Origin: Paralichthys olivaceus | Lineage: Eukaryota > Chordata > Actinopteri > Pleuronectiformes > Paralichthyidae | Assembly: GCF_024713975.1 (NCBI RefSeq) | Contig: NC_091112.1 | Coordinates: 3,909,001 to 3,973,000 of the forward strand | Direction: 5' to 3' | Length of the DNA stretch: 64,000 nt | Shown here: piece by piece, positions 1 to 15,100 of the stretch | Layout: the number at the start of each line of letters is the position of its first letter | How positions within the stretch are numbered: the first letter of the stretch is position 1 | Translations under genes and position numbers: made by a program | The notes under the pieces: generated by a model | Databases searched by the model: none | The model's input: only the letters and a program-made list of their open reading frames with translations | What the model was told of the DNA's origin: nothing

Positions 1-3000
1 GTCATTACAGCAAACAACCTGTTAGTTCAGTGGGATTACAGCATGATGTTTCATGTTTCACATGACCCTTCAGTCACCGTGTAAGGAATCTACTCCGGTT
101 CATCACTGAATCACTGTGCTATAAATTTATATTGTCTGTGTGTTTACCTAACCACAAGCTCAGCCCGAATAAAACTGAGAACAAGGTATAAATGTGTGAA
201 AATGTGTCTCTGTGGTCACCAGAGTCACCACAACACATGAATGTATGTCTTCTCACAAACTTAGACTTGTGTCAGATTTCTGCACAAAACCAGATGTCTT
301 GTGCTTATTGGCTGATGGCAGCAGTGGTTAAAGAGCAAACTGTACCCCGTGTCCTGTAAATAAAGATGAACGTATCTCCACTTCCGCCCGTTGTACAAAA
401 ATTAAGCTAAATGTAATTTCCTACAATGACAAGAGATGCATTGTAATAGATTCAACAAGTAGACAATGCAGTTGACCTCAGAGCAGAGTTTGTCCTGAGA
501 TTAGTCTAAAATATGTAGTGATGATTGTTAAGTGTGTAAATGCAAATGTATCACTGAGCTGTTGACACCTGGACACGTCTCTGCAAAGTGTAGCCGGGCT
601 GAAATCACCAGGTCTGCTTGAATACGAGTGGTTTTCACTACCTGTTTCCTGCGTGAAGCAGTGCACGTGCTGGTTTGTGACAGCAGTGCATGTGCGGTTG
701 GTGAAAATGACACTGGAGTCGGCAGCTGGTGGCAGTGATCACTGTAATTAGCGGAGACAGAGGAGGAGACGGAGGAGCATGAAAGGTGCTGCTCTTGTGT
801 CTGAGAGGTGATTTTGATTCTCCCGAGCATCAAACACAAAGCAGGTCAAACACAGCACAGCATTGGAACCACTCAGACAAACAGATCAGGTCTCCAGAGG
901 AACACAGACGATTTAAGAGCAGTGGTGACAATCATCCAGGTTCTTACTCTTACATCTCTTAGTTATAACATTAATGTTTAGATCACATGCAATCTGCCTT
1001 TCTCACAAATTTTCATCAAGCCATTGGGTTAGGAAGAATATTCCAGACATCCCCCTCCCGATCCATTGTATCCATGATTTGAACAATACATGGATCATCA
1101 AAAGGGATTAGTTCTCTGTAGATGCAGTAATCGTAGAGACTAAACATGTTTCCTTGTATTTCAAACTTAAGTATTCAGCACATGTTTCCTCATGGTCTCG
1201 GGGTCCATCAGCTATCATCTGTCAATGAATTAGCCTCTGGGGCAATAGCCAATATTTTGGGGCTTCGGTGTAGACGGTGGATATCTGAGCCAAATCTCAG
1301 TCTTCTGCTTGCTGTTCACTGTCCAACTAGTTTCTAGTGGTTATCACACAAGTCAAATGTTTCAGCAGCTACTTGGTTCATTGGTGGCTGTTTAAAGGTT
1401 TGATAGTGCGATGGGTGTGACTGGCTAATGGCAGCAGTCAGACAATAGCCAGGGAAGCCAGGCCCACAGTGGGAGATAACGGTGCTTTGAGCAAAGAGTT
1501 TCACATGGGAACCATCTAAATCAGGCTGAGTGAAAAGAGGAAGGGCAAGCGAGGTTCAATGAAGTCTCCAACCAAAGTGGGCTTCCTGATTCCCACACTG
1601 AGCGACAAATAGTTGAGGTGTTAATAACTTAAATGACTTTTCCTCATGAAAAATCCTCATGAAACCAGTTTCTTGTTTGCATGTTTGTGGTAATCCTCTG
1701 TCAGCAGAAATATTTCCTTCTGATCCAAATGTCTATGTAGTGTGTTGCCTTCAGCTCATTTCATCGGATATGACTGAGTTTAATCCGGCTCACTACGCTG
1801 CGAGATAAGAGCGTATGAGGATTTAAAGCGAGCAGCAGTGAGGCTTAAATCCTGCTGTCTGTTTTCAAAGTTTATCTAGAATAAGGGAGAACCTAAAACA
1901 TGAGTGACACCACAATATAAATTCCTTTTACTGAAATAAGTCAGGAGAAAAATCCAGTGGTAATTGGAATAGCTGAGTCAAATTAAGACAGGAAAGGATA
2001 AGGAATATATTAAAATACAAGTGAAAAAGCATGAGTTATAATAATGATAAATGTAATAACTAGTCATATCGAGCTGATAAATTATATAAATATGACATAT
2101 ATATATATTTATATATCACATTTTAAATCTATATTAGGATAAGGTGCTGAAAGCTTACTTGAACATTTTAGTTTAAGTGTCATTTCCAAATATAGAAATG
2201 AATGAATAATAACAGATGGGAGAGATTTAGAAAATTGTACCCCACAGTCCCTCTGTATTTCATTATGGGATATTTTTGTAATTTTATTGCAAAACCAGAC
2301 GTTGAAAGGGTCACTCGTTAGTTTCTGACTCAGTATTCCTGGGTGCTGCAAAAATAAAATAAGTGGGAATGTGTGCAAGGAACAAGAAAGGAAAAAGAAG
2401 TTAAGATGTGGTCAAGAAAAGTGGAAAACATTGAACAACAGTCCTTTCTGGCAGCCCATGCCTTTGAGCAAGGTGCTTAATACCTAATTGTATTTATAGA
2501 GAGTAGATTGCTGAAAGTATTGGAGTGCCGATGTGCTGGGCAGCTCCCAGGAGTTAAAGTTGTGTGAGTATCAAGCTGCTGAGAAGGAGTATTCATGCTC
2601 AGTTAACTCCTTCCCTGGATGAATGAAGGCTAAAGGGAAAAGACTGAAGCATTTACCGAGGCAATTAGCCTTAAATGCTTCTCTCAGACACAGAAGTGGC
2701 ACACTCTGGGGCTTTTCCTATCTCCCAAATCTGTGGTTTTCAGTCATTATCCCTCAGCCATCACTGCCCCTTTAGATAAATCTGCCCCGGAGCACGAGGC
2801 TGAGAAAATCCCATCCAGTTTAGATTCGGTTTGAAAGACATCTGGTGTGGAGCTGCAGGCTAATGGCAATCCTGCATGGTAATTAGAAGAGCAGGAACAA
2901 GTTCACCAGCGTGTCGATCACCAAACCTGCCATAGAGGTGTGGGAAATGGTGTTAGACTCTGAAGGAACATGATGTCCCTTATTGCAGAGGACTGGATAA

Positions 3001-3155
3001 TAGTGATACCACTTTCAAGTCTGTAGATTTGGACGTTTTACTTTGCTATGTCCACTGAACAAGTTTTACTCAAACCTAACAAACAGTATATGATATAAGT
3101 TCATTATTAGCGAAAAAAAAAGTATTCTAACAGCATCTACTGTCTCTTTCTGCAG
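1..3155 (+). other. nedd9 upstream/intron 1 sequence, no exon recognised
   Basis: This stretch precedes the first recognised nedd9 exon. The exon at 3156 opens in frame directly after an acceptor, and in human NEDD9 a short upstream exon supplies the first few residues, so most of this is probably intron 1 or an upstream flank. I looked for a short ATG-containing exon with a good donor and found none that is convincing. An AT-rich run lies near 2090-2115. The short open frames here are unrelated to any family I know. Confidence 0.5.
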
Positions 3156-6100
3156 AACCTTATGGCCAAAGCGTTGTACGACAATGTGCCGGAGTCCCCA
3201 GAGGAGCTGGCCTTCCGTAAAGGGGACATCCTGACCGTCATTGAGCAGAACACAGGAGGCCTTGAGGGCTGGTGGCTTTGCTCCCTGCATGGCCGCCAAG
3301 GCATCGCCCCTGGCAACCGCCTGAAACTGCTGATTGGACCGATGTTTGGCGCTCAGTCGCCGTCCGCCAGTGCTTCTGCTGCTGCCCAGTCTCCTCAGAG
3401 CTATCAGCAGAAGGCTGGCTCTGGATCTCAAGGGCTCTACCAGGTGCCCCCATCCCTCCAGAGTCCACAACAGCAGAACCAGCAGGGCATCTACCAGGTT
3501 CCTCCTGCACAAGACGTCTACCAAGTCCCACCCAGGAATACACTTGCTGCTGATAACGGCAAGGTGAGAAACAGAAAAATTTATTTCTCGATGAATAGGA
3601 GGCATTCAGTATGCTGAATTAATTCTTGACCAATGAAAAAAAACAAGGGTCTAGTGAATCTTATTCAGTATGAGCGAGAACATTTTTTTAAATGTTCTAG
3701 CAGAAGCCCCCAAGTCCCAGTTTATCAATGATCTACATACAATTAGTATTCTACAGCGATAGAGAAGAGAGAAAAGGGAATGGAGGGGGTTTACAGAAAG
3801 AAAGAAAATAGAGAGTGGTTTATTCCCTGTCCTCTGGAAAACGTTCCTAGGGATAAGAGAGGACTTTATATCATAACATCAACACCAGTGGGTGGATCCT
3901 GCTCCAGTGAGTATGGGTATTAGATGTGATAGGACATGGCATATACACATTTACACTTTGACCTGTCATTCTGCAGTCTGCCGCGTCTCTCGTCAGTGTG
4001 ATTGCACACACACAGAAAGTAGAGAGGCTGGACAGATTGCTGGTCTGTGATGTGAAAGTAGAACAGGGTGTGCCTGGCCTGGCGTTCACCACAGAGCAGG
4101 GTAGTGTTTTTGTGCAGGGCTCCCATATTACTTGTATATTGGCACATTGTGTGTAGCAGAGCCAGTCTAAGCCACAGAAGGGTAGTGAATGTGGGAACAA
4201 CTCGTGGAAAAGCAAACAGCACAGAGCTGTTTTTTGGATTTTGGTGGAGCCCAGCTGCCTGAATGTAGTTTTTTTCTGTTTTAAAATGCTGTACATAGTT
4301 ACTGACTAACCCATTGCACTTGGATTGGTCATTTACAGTATTGCTCTGTGCACTCCTCCAGCAGTGTGTCCAATATGTTTGTTGTTTTATTGGCTATAGT
4401 TACGCTAGATCAGCACATATGTCAGACTATGAATAAAGCCTATAATTCCGAAAGATGACCACATTTCTAGTATTCTCATTTTCTCTGTGATTCACATTCA
4501 GAGGAAGTATAAATATTGTACACTTACTGATTTACAACACAGAGAAAAACAATCAATGTTTTGCAGCTCAGTGAATGTGACTTTTTAACTGTAGCTTTAG
4601 GTGGCTAATATTAGCTTCAGCAACGATAAGCAACTGGATCTCAGGTTTGTTATAATGTTAGCTGATGATTTGTTGACTGGATCTTAGTTCATGGCTTAAA
4701 TTAACTTCTACAAATTCCACCTTGACTGTTCTCTTTTAATCCAGTTATTGTAATTTTAAGCAAATTTCATCCTTTGAATACACCATTTAAACAAAAATGA
4801 GAATGCCAGGTGTGTGCTGACACAAAAGGGAAAATGTTCCTGTTCATTCAACTGTTTAACTAGTTCCTGCACCTCGACCAGATCATCCCCCCAGGAGACA
4901 GATAGTAATTATATGCTGGATGAGATTTCGATACCCTAAGGGTGTTTTTTTCCTACAAATCAGCTCAAGTCATCGTAGAATTAAGCTAAGGTGTGCATTT
5001 TCGTAGGTAAATAGGCAGCGGGCGCCAGGAGCTTAGAGGACTTTGTTTGGTTCACTGCACGGCGTGAGTGTGATAAAGTCAGTCAGAGCCAGGGGCTGAG
5101 GGGGAGGCCTGTCAATCAACCTGAACACTCACACACATATGCACACAGCAGACCTGTCAACCAACACCTCTCTTTTCCACTAACAGGCCTCAAGGCTTAA
5201 CCGAGGAATGGTATTAAAAAGGACTTTGGTGATAACATGGAAAATGAAATGTTCTTCTAACGAGAATGCGTTTTGAGCTGTAATCATGTTATTGAGGAGA
5301 TTAAATTAAGTCTTGGACGGTTTACTTTCCCTCCAATCTGTGGTTATCAAAGTGCTGCCATTTTCAGCATTTGTTCCTGTCTATTAAATAGAAAGATTTT
5401 CACTGTGTGTTACACTTCACGTCTGTGAGTGTGCACGTAGGAGTCCAGACAAGGCTCGGGTTGTTTCCCAGTGACGTCTGAGTGCTGGACAGACGCACCA
5501 TCATTCTCTGTGGTCAGTGCTTTTAAAGCCAAACAGCAGTATCTGTAGTAAAACTGCAAAAGAACGAGTTGAGCAGAAATATTGTTGGTAGTGGACATTA
5601 ACCACCTCTTACTCCCAAAATACCTTTGTCATAATGAATGGCTAAATAGCAAATTTTACTTTTTTTAAATAGAACCTACTCAAACATCTTCTAATCTTTT
5701 GACAGTTATGAATAACAATTTTAGATTAATAATTTATAAATGAAGTCATTTTTGTCTGACAAAAATTATATTATGACATAATACTTATCAAAGCTGAAAC
5801 AGTTCAACTGATTCAATATGAATATCAACTGTTATTATATGAACCTGTAGTTTAAGTTTGAATTATCCAGACTTGTGTTACTCAGTTGATGATATTATTA
5901 ATAGGAATACCTGAATTAACCAGCAGCTCCTTCCCTCAGAGTCACAGTATCCTGTGTCATGGTATATATAGAGAAAACATTTTGTTGGCGTGAAATCCAA
6001 ACCTTAACCTTTGCTCCTCTAAACACCAAACTTGTTTACTACTGCTTGTCTTGGGAACAGTATTGATGATAGGCTGGGAGCTTTGACTCACGTTTTGTGC

Positions 6101-9100
6101 AATGTATCGACCCATTTTCTTGTCAAGTACAAATGTGCATGCAGCGCACACACTGGCTTTCCAAGTGATTATGGTGTCTGATGCGTCGACTGATAATCTC
6201 AAATTACTTTAAAGATTTAATTTCCTGTATGTCCATCACCGTGTGTGAAGTCATGCATGCATGCACTCCTGTCTGCTGCACGTATTCTGCAGAATGCATC
6301 CTCGAGTTAACATGCCATCCATGCAGTGCAAATCCAGATTGGCGACTAGTTATTTTCTTTTCATGTGGTGTGGGGTTCTGGTATATAAAAGGCACACTGA
6401 GGTCTGGAGCTCTCTTCCTCTCTGGCTGTTTGGTTTGATGCTGTGGCCTTGTCCTTGGGTGACCCTTCTGGGAGCCACACACACAGCTGCCCCCCTACCC
6501 ACCCCCCACACTCCTTTAAGACCTTGGAGCTGGGACCATGTGGGGCAGATGCCTCAAGCCCCCAACCACACAATGAGTCTCCTCACATTGAGGCCAGGAG
6601 AAGCCTCGTTACCATCTTTAAGCATTCCGCTCTTTCTTCATCTCACGTTGCTGCACTTCATTCCCTCTTTCTTCCGCAGCTCTGAAAGGCGTGTCTGTTT
6701 CACTCTGCCAGTTTCTCCTCAGTGTTCCCATTTCCTCTGTGCTCCCCCCTATGACTCAGGCTCTGAGGTCACCCCGTTGAAAAATGGTTTGGGTTCAGAG
6801 TTCAAAGATCTCTGCCGAGCGTCTTATCTACTCCCACCATACGTCCTTTTCATTCCTCACTTCCTGCCTTCATGAGGTCTGCTCCTTGTATGGGCATTTC
6901 CTCTGTGTCATACCCACAGATCCAATCTGCTCATTGGTGCCATAAAGAGGTAGGGGTGCAACAAAAGGATTAATAAACTCCAACACAACTCAAGGAAGTG
7001 CTCTGATAACTGTTTATGGGCTTTGAGGGTGTGCCATCTACCTCGATAAAGCTCCTTTTGGAAGAAACCAGGTTTTATGTAATGAATGGCTTGTTTGTTT
7101 GCGTCTGCCATATTTTCTCTGCCTAATCATGCACACAGTGATCTCAGCCCCAGATAAGTGACTTATTTCTTCCTGGAGCGGGCCAGCTCCTTCAGATGCT
7201 TGTCTGATCTCCATTGTCGCAGTAGTGATGAATCACTGGCCCATGATATTTGACCAAGAGGGCAAGGTCGTAAATCAGTTGCACCTACAGTAGTTTTCTC
7301 TCTGGTGTACATCCTGAAAATACTTTCTCTCTTCGAAAGTTTGAAGCAGAGAATATAATAAAATAAAAGTTCAATGGGGAGAGAAGCTGCTTAAAAGCCA
7401 AGGAGATTCAGTTTCATATAACCGAAGACAATGAAAACCAGGAAAAAATGCAAGCCACGGGGGCAACTCTTTTGATGGCAGTGTTCCTTTGTGTGCTGAC
7501 TTTCCATTCAGTTTTAGCTGATAGTTAGCAAATGTTGGCATGCTAGTGTTAGCATTTAGCTCAAATCACCCCTGTCTCACAGAGCTACTGTAGACTCTTG
7601 GTCTTAATCTCTGTCAAGAGTTATGCTAAAGGGTCATTTAAGCCATTTCTCGTTTCACATTATCCTTTTTTCTTAGAGGATTATATCATGACATTGTTAT
7701 TTTGCAAAATGTCAAACACATCTTTTAACATTACGTCTCTTCAGATAATTACGCTGCCAAATTCAGAAGATGCTTTGATCTGAGAGAATAAGCCATGATC
7801 CTTATTACTGCTCAAATCAGTGTGTTCTCTTTTAATGCTCCTCATTAAGTCCGCTGTCTGTTTGGGTTTAGCCACTTGGACGTGTTATGGAGACGGCTGA
7901 AGGCCTCGCAGGATTGGAGATTTAATTACTCGCATTAATTAGTTTGGCACTTTAATAAGCTGGTGCAGCTCCGAGCGGCAAAGAGGGAACATTATCAAGC
8001 GGTTCTGAGCAGCGAGGAAAGTGTCCCACAACACTACAAGAGACATCTTTGTGGCGTGATTCAGCAAAGCAAAAAAAAGGCAGGTTATTACTGAGCAGAA
8101 ATACACCCTACATTTAAGGGATGCAGTCATATACAAAATATCAATGTTACCTCACAAATGACTGATAGCATGGTTAGATTGTGGCAGCTGGTGGTCCAGA
8201 TTTAATTTTTCCCCATGTCCTTGGGTGACCCTCGTTAAAATATGAGCCTATGGTGTCGTGCTGATGGAGCGAAAGGTAGAAAGAGGAGGCAGTCGCACAG
8301 ATAAGGTGCATGAGTACAAGAACGGTGATGAGTAGGTGTGAAAGAGGAGATGGATGGATGAAATTCTATAGAGCGCATTCGCATCATTGGCAGCGTCATT
8401 GTCACCGCCTTTTATAACCTGAAGTCTGGTGAAAAGCCTTGTTACGGTTGTTGATTTATGTCAACAGGTCATTAGCCCAGGGGAAGTGGCAGTGCGTGTG
8501 TGTGTGCATGTAACCAATGAAAAGGTGTGAAATGATGATTTCTTTAGAAATCTTGCACGCAGGTGTTATTATACACCCACTGGAAATCATGTAGGAATGA
8601 GCCAAGCAAGGGTTAGGCAAAGTGTTAGGACATATAATAATAAAGAAAAAACGCAGCATACAGTTTATGGAGTCTTTATTTACAGCTTAGACTCTCCATG
8701 TCTGTGAGTCTCGACTAAAGGAATTAAACACTGTTTTTACAAGAGATATTCCCTCATGTGTTGTTTCGATGACGACAGTAGAGAAACTTGTATCTAAAAC
8801 CTCCCATTGGTGTTTAGTTGGGTTATGATGTGTTGACTGCAAAAGCCAAAACATATGATTTACATAATTTTCCCTTTTCAAACCACCCATCCAGTGAAAG
8901 AATCAGCATTTGTTGCTGCATGTTTCTCTACTTTTTTATTGAGGTTGCTCCTTCATCTATGCGCATGTCACAATATGCAGATGTTCTATAACGTATGCAA
9001 ATTTATTTAGAAAGTATTTAACTGTGTCTTTCATTCAGAACTGCAGCCAGTGTTTATTTTCATCATATATTTAAATAACTGATTGTGTGGCTAACATTTT

Positions 9101-12100
9101 GGAAAATAAAAGCCTATCACAATAGCAACAGTCCAGCTATAAATTCTCCTTCTATGGAGGGTACAGTCCAGTTTTTATTTAACCTTGTTGGAAAGGTGTT
9201 TACTCTATGATAACTTTGGAGGAAGTAGTTTTCTGTGCTGTTGAAACTAATCGTAAGATAAAGAGAAGTGTTTGTTATTTAGCCAGTCGTGATAAAAGGA
9301 TAAACCAAACAATAGAAACAAAACATCTCTACATCTGTGAAAATCCATCTCTTCATATATGTGAAACTAAAAACTGCAGCGCCTTAGATTTTAATTACAA
9401 TTTGCTCACAATCGTATTGTAACAGCAACAATAACATCACAAGATCATAGCCATAACATGATTCTGTGGACAGATTTATCTCCGAGACCCACAGCACCAA
9501 CTTAACGCTGAGCTGCCCATCAATACAAACACAACAAACTCATGAGGTAGTTGTTGACATTATGACGACACCTCTCAAATTACTCTGAAGTGAGGCTGAA
9601 AAGTCCAACCTGCCAAAACCCGAGCCAGCCAGGATGCTAAGTAAACACAGTATTGCTGAAAGAGCCATGAGTCACTCATCGTAACATGTAGGAGCGTTAA
9701 CAAGGCCTCTATCTGGCTCCTCAGGGCACTGGTTTAAACCTGATCCCTCTTTAGTCCTTGCTCTGCCTCCTCCGTGAAGGAATCTTAAGAGCCTATCACC
9801 TGAGCGGGAACAAATGTTTACTCAGTCGTCCCAGCTCTTCGTGATGTCATCACTCGCTTTAAAGACTGCCATTGCCTCCATGCAAGCGCCAACCTCATCG
9901 GAGGCGGTAAATATTTACCCAGCAGCAATTATAGCAGCGCCGAGCAGCCTCTGAGCAACAGCCTGCTGGGTAAACATAGTGTGGAGATGGGAAATAAATG
10001 AGCAGTGTGCATCTGGCAACGCTAAGAGGAACCGCTGACGGCAAGATGACATGTACCTGTGGAAAAGGTCACAGAGGTCTTTGACGGACACCTTGCTGCC
10101 GTGTGCATGTGGCAGCCAAGTCCAGACATCCGCTTATCATCAGCACACAGGCTCAACCCTCAGGGACAGCAGCCGGGCTGAAGTGACCTTTTACCAAGCA
10201 TCACTTTGTTGTCACTTAGTTAAAGGCGAACTCCATATCTGCTGTGTCTGGTTACAAGCTCTGAGGGGATTTAACATTCACAACACATTTGCGAACAATT
10301 AAAACTAAATGTGGTAGAGTCAAGAATTCAGCTCTCTACTACAGCTGTTGTTTACACCCATACTGTGGTAACAACAAGCTAATTAAGGTACTTTTAAAGG
10401 CTCTAAAATATTTAAATAAAAGTAAGACAGTAATTATAGCAGTCACAAAAATCCATCAATATTAAAATTGAATCAACTTTTCATACTTTTAAAACCACAA
10501 ACTACTAATATTATAGTGTACAATTAATTAATACTCCAAACTATACACTAGATGAATGTGTATTACATAGACTGTATATAAAGATAGATCTAGACATAAT
10601 GGTTCCCCAAAAGTGAGGCCAAAATGTTTTGATCAACCCCTGGTGGCTGGCTGCAGTATAGGTCATAAATTCTGCCTCCTCTGTGTTAGTGAATTGGACA
10701 TGGACCAATCTAAAAAGTCTCAAAGATGTTTTTTGCTATATATATGTAGTCTCTATCACACAAATATAAAGTATGTACAAGTACCTGTATGTACAAGTAC
10801 CAGTAGTTTCCTATAGATTTGGTTTTAATGAGTTATTTGATTCTATAAAAACTATTTTAGAATTAACTTGCTGCTGCCAAGATACTGGCTGAAAATGCAC
10901 AAGATGGAATAATTTGGCTTTATTTCTGGATAGTGGGAGGAAGTTGAGACATGTCATTTATCTTTATATACAGTCAGTCTATCAATCAATCTATGGTGTA
11001 GTATCAAATGACAACACCATGGTTTCCACTATGAAGTGGATAAAAACATGTTTAAAGGTTTTACACCCTGAGGTGTACGAGAGGGGCTGCGTGAGAAGGG
11101 TGAAAAGCAGCAAGGCTATTTATTCCTATGTTGGTTTATTTCAGAGCTTGGCTCGATGTGTTTAAAGCCCTCGGTGTAGGTTTCAGCTCTGACCCCATAG
11201 GCCCTGTTTGGGATGATGTATGCACAGACAGGAATGCCAACAATGAACACCTTAAATCACCACGGGCTTGTTCAGATTAGACTTATGAGAACCATATGCA
11301 CTACTGTTAGTCAGACTCCAGCTCAGATGAATGGCATTCCTTTCCATACTAGGCGACGTACTCTCATTTTCCGTTCCCTCTCACTTTCCCCCTCCTCCTC
11401 CTCTGTTTTGTTTTTTTTCTTTTTCATAAATCTCTTTTACAAACCAATTTCTCGTCTGCCCCTATGCTTCTTCCTCAGAAACATTAATCCCATTCGGAGT
11501 TGGCTGAGGTTACAGCTCCTGCTGCTCACGCTCCGATAAATGTGTCCGCAGGACGAGAGATTGTATTAGGATATTAACTGTGCTACACAGCGACTCGCGA
11601 CTGGATACTGGGACTAAAGTCTTAAACCTCCCCTGAGACTTCCCCTTTGCCGGGAAGCCATGCGTATGGTTCCTATTTTCGAGCCCTGTTAATGAACCCT
11701 GCTGGTTCCAGTGTGGCGATAGTGGTGCTTGGGGGCAGAGGAGGAGTGCGGGGCTGAGGGAAGGACATTCCCAGCATTCCTCTGTCTGTCTGACGCAGCA
11801 AGGAGGTCTGCAGCTCTACTTTTAGGGGGATACAAGACGATGGCGTGGGGAAAGGGGGATGGAAACACTGGGATTAGGCAGTGTGGAGGGATGGATTAGC
11901 CCAGGCTGGACAAGGAGGGAAAATGTGACAAAATATTAACAGGGGTTAATGTCACAGGCAAAGTGAAGGTGAAGCCAGTGGTGTGAATTATGTTTGTTTT
12001 TCCCAAGCAATAATCACACCATTACACTAAAGCCGCTCTGTACCACAGTGTAAAATATTTTAAAGGTGTGTTAAATCCTACAGCACAAAATGCCTGGGTT

Positions 12101-15100
12101 TTAATGGGGGTGGTCATCTGTACCAAAGATGATTACTTCACCAGAGTATGAAAAACCTCACAATCCAGCCAGTACTATGATAAAACTCCATCTCAAACAC
12201 AGTTTTAATCATAAAACCACCTTCCATTCAGATGAAGTCAGAGCGAGCTAAAACGCAGGGGCTTAAATTTCTTTTATTCCAGAAAGTGCTGCTAAAGTTT
12301 GACTTTAGCTTATTTTACTGTTTAACCACATTCATTTTATATTTTATTTTCATTAGTTGAACTGAAGTCTAGATCTGTCTTTTGTCCAGCAGAGCACTTT
12401 TTTGAATACGGGCCCATCACAACAGTCTTTGCTTCTATATTCACAGCTTTAATATGCATCCCGTGTTTCAGGTTTCAGGTCTTTAAATCGAGAGTTGTGT
12501 TGTTTTTAAAAGAAGGAAAACAGCCAAATTTCGAAAGTGCAAAGTTCACATAAAACACCCTTAGTACAACACAGATTTGTTGGTATACCCCGAGCTAAGA
12601 AGAACTGAAAGCTTTTATAGGCTAATGTTAGCTAAGGGCAGCTACAACTTTCCTTTTCTTGCTGTTAAGGGTTCATATTTTAATCTAAACTTAATCACTG
12701 CTCTGCAGCTCCATGTTTCTGTTATCAGTTCGTTTCCTAATATTCTGAAACGGATGTTCGGAACACATCTGCCGCCATTGTAATCACATACTGTCCCAGT
12801 GCCAGGCCTGGGAACGAATAACGAAGAGCAAGCACCCTCGTACAATACAGCGGTCAGGAGTGTGTTCGAAATGCGTGATTGTCAGCATTTGTGTCGAGCA
12901 CTGCTGTTCTCCAGGTGTCGTTATTTAAGCCGCAGTGCTGATTGTTTGTCTCTCCCCCTGCTGTGATTGGACAGGTGGTGACCCCGACCAGAGTGGGACA
13001 GTCCTACACTTATAGCCCAGGACAACACAATCAGCAGGACCTCTATGACGTCCCACCCATAAGACCACAGGGGGTAGGTGTCTCATGTTGCACAGCATGT
13101 ACACTCCAACATTATTATTATTAGACCTAGTCTGTCTATTTAAACACACCACTAGGCAGCTGTCAACATAGAGGATGATAACATATTGTTTTGTTCTGTT
13201 CTCAACTAATATTTCCTAAAAAAATAAGTTATTGCAGATTTAAAGAAAGAATATTGGATTGTTGTTGCAATAAATTACACATCATTTAACTCTCTTTTTT
13301 TACTTTCATGTTTAAGGTGTACGATGTTCCTCCTGGTCTGATGTTCGCCGGTCAGCAAGCCGCTGCCAGAAACCAGGGAGTCTATGACATCCCCCCCTCT
13401 CAACCCGACCACAGGACACAAGGCGTTTACGACATACCTTCCTCTTCACAGGGGGTAAGAGAACATTTCAACAGCCAGTCCATCTCCCACCACAATGATC
13501 GTACACATCATTTGTTTCAGTCAAATGAAGATGAATTAAGGAAGTGGTAGAGCCGCTTATGTCCGGAAAATGTTATTTTATGTTTATTTATACAGTTTCT
13601 AGTATTTCTCTTAATTGTCGGCAATAAATGAATAATACATCAAATGTCTTCTTTATGGACATTCTTGTGGCTGCACCAAATGAGAGCTTTGCCTGCCAGT
13701 TTAGTTTAACCAAAATTCCATTAGTATGGTTCTGTCTGAAATCTCCAGCGTGGATAAAAAGTCAAGGACATAACTCTTTTCTTTCCAGACCCTCTAAGAT
13801 TTCACCAGACTTCCAGAGCCGACCAGGCAGAGAGCCACCAGTTTGTTTGTAATAACCTGAAATATGCTAGGACCTGTTATTTGCGTCGTTCCTAATTACA
13901 GTTTTCGGCAGGCCTGTCTAGCTGCAAAGAGTGCATTTCAAGGCTGATGGAAATCACTTACAGGCCACCATTTTATTCACCTTGGTGCGCTCCCAGCATG
14001 CTTTGTGTCATGCACGCTGGGACACACATATACACACACTGCTCTGTCAAGGTTGTGGAACGATTAAGCTTTGTTGTACTCTGGAGCTGCGTTTGAGAAA
14101 GGAATCAAATGCAGAAACTTAAGGGTTTCAGATGTTGTATCTGCAGGAGCCAGATGCTGTTTCACTTCCTCACACTCTAACTGCAGTACTGCTGTACATT
14201 CAGTATTCAGTTAAAACCCACATTTACTGCATTTACACAGTTACCAGGTCACAGTTGATTGTTCCCCCTGAGACGATTACTGTACTGTCATGTAAAGGAC
14301 GAAACTAGCTTCTGCACAAAAAAGGCTACATTCAAAGTAAGAAAGAGAGGCTGAAAGAAAGAGATAAATGTGATAATTCAGACTAAAACTGAAACAGACA
14401 AACTGGAAAGGCTGAGTAGTGGATCGCATACCTCAACAATAGCCCAACAGTCTCCTTAAATTCAATCAAGCTTTACCAAACTTCACACACACATCAGAAA
14501 TGTATCAAAAAATAATAAATCTAATAATCTTCATCTCCTGCAGGTGTACTCGGTGCCTCCCTGCAGGACCAACCCTGCGCTCCAGGAGGGAAACTATGAC
14601 TTCCCACAGCCTCTCAAACACAAGCAGGAGGGCATCTACGACGTTCCCCCACCCGCCCTCACCAAGCCAGCGCAGAGCCCACAGTCCCATTATGATTTCC
14701 CCCCCAATGTGGAACCTGCTGCCCACCACCAACACCAGAATGCCAACGGCAATGAAGGCATTTACGACGTGCCTCCGCCTGCCCTTCCTTCAGGTGCAGG
14801 GTCTCAGAAGGACATATACGACATCCCCCGCTGCAAGCAGCTGTCCCAGCACAAAGCCTCACACTCTGACAGAGACGGAAGCAAAGGCATCTACGACATG
14901 CCCGCTCAGGATGCCCGAGCAGTAGGAGATGTGACGGACGGAGTGAACCGTCTGTCATTCTCCAGTACCGGCAGCACACGCAGCAGCATGTCCACATCCT
15001 CATCCTCCACAGGCTCTAGCTCTGAGGGCCGCCTCACTCTGGATGTGGATGCGGGTCTCCAGAGGTTATACCGCCTGCAGCAGGCTGTGGAGGCTTCAGT

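Larger units (their letters stand above)
3564..12974 (+). other. nedd9 long intron after the SH3-coding exon
   Basis: This is a 9.4-kb intron between a gtgaga donor and an acag acceptor. It is AT-rich, holds no open frame with family resemblance, and carries old repeat fragments near 7515-7600 and 10550-10720. Nothing else was recognised. Confidence 0.7.

Noticed and set aside
2406..2420. ATGTGGTCAAGAAAA as an alternative nedd9 first exon
   Set aside because: It resembles the MW-R start of a human isoform, but the following GTGGAA is a poor donor and no promoter features surround it.
6261..6875. 204-codon plus-strand frame
   Set aside because: It lies in the long nedd9 intron, has no recognisable domain, and its composition (Leu/Pro/Ser/His) looks like chance in a pyrimidine-rich stretch.
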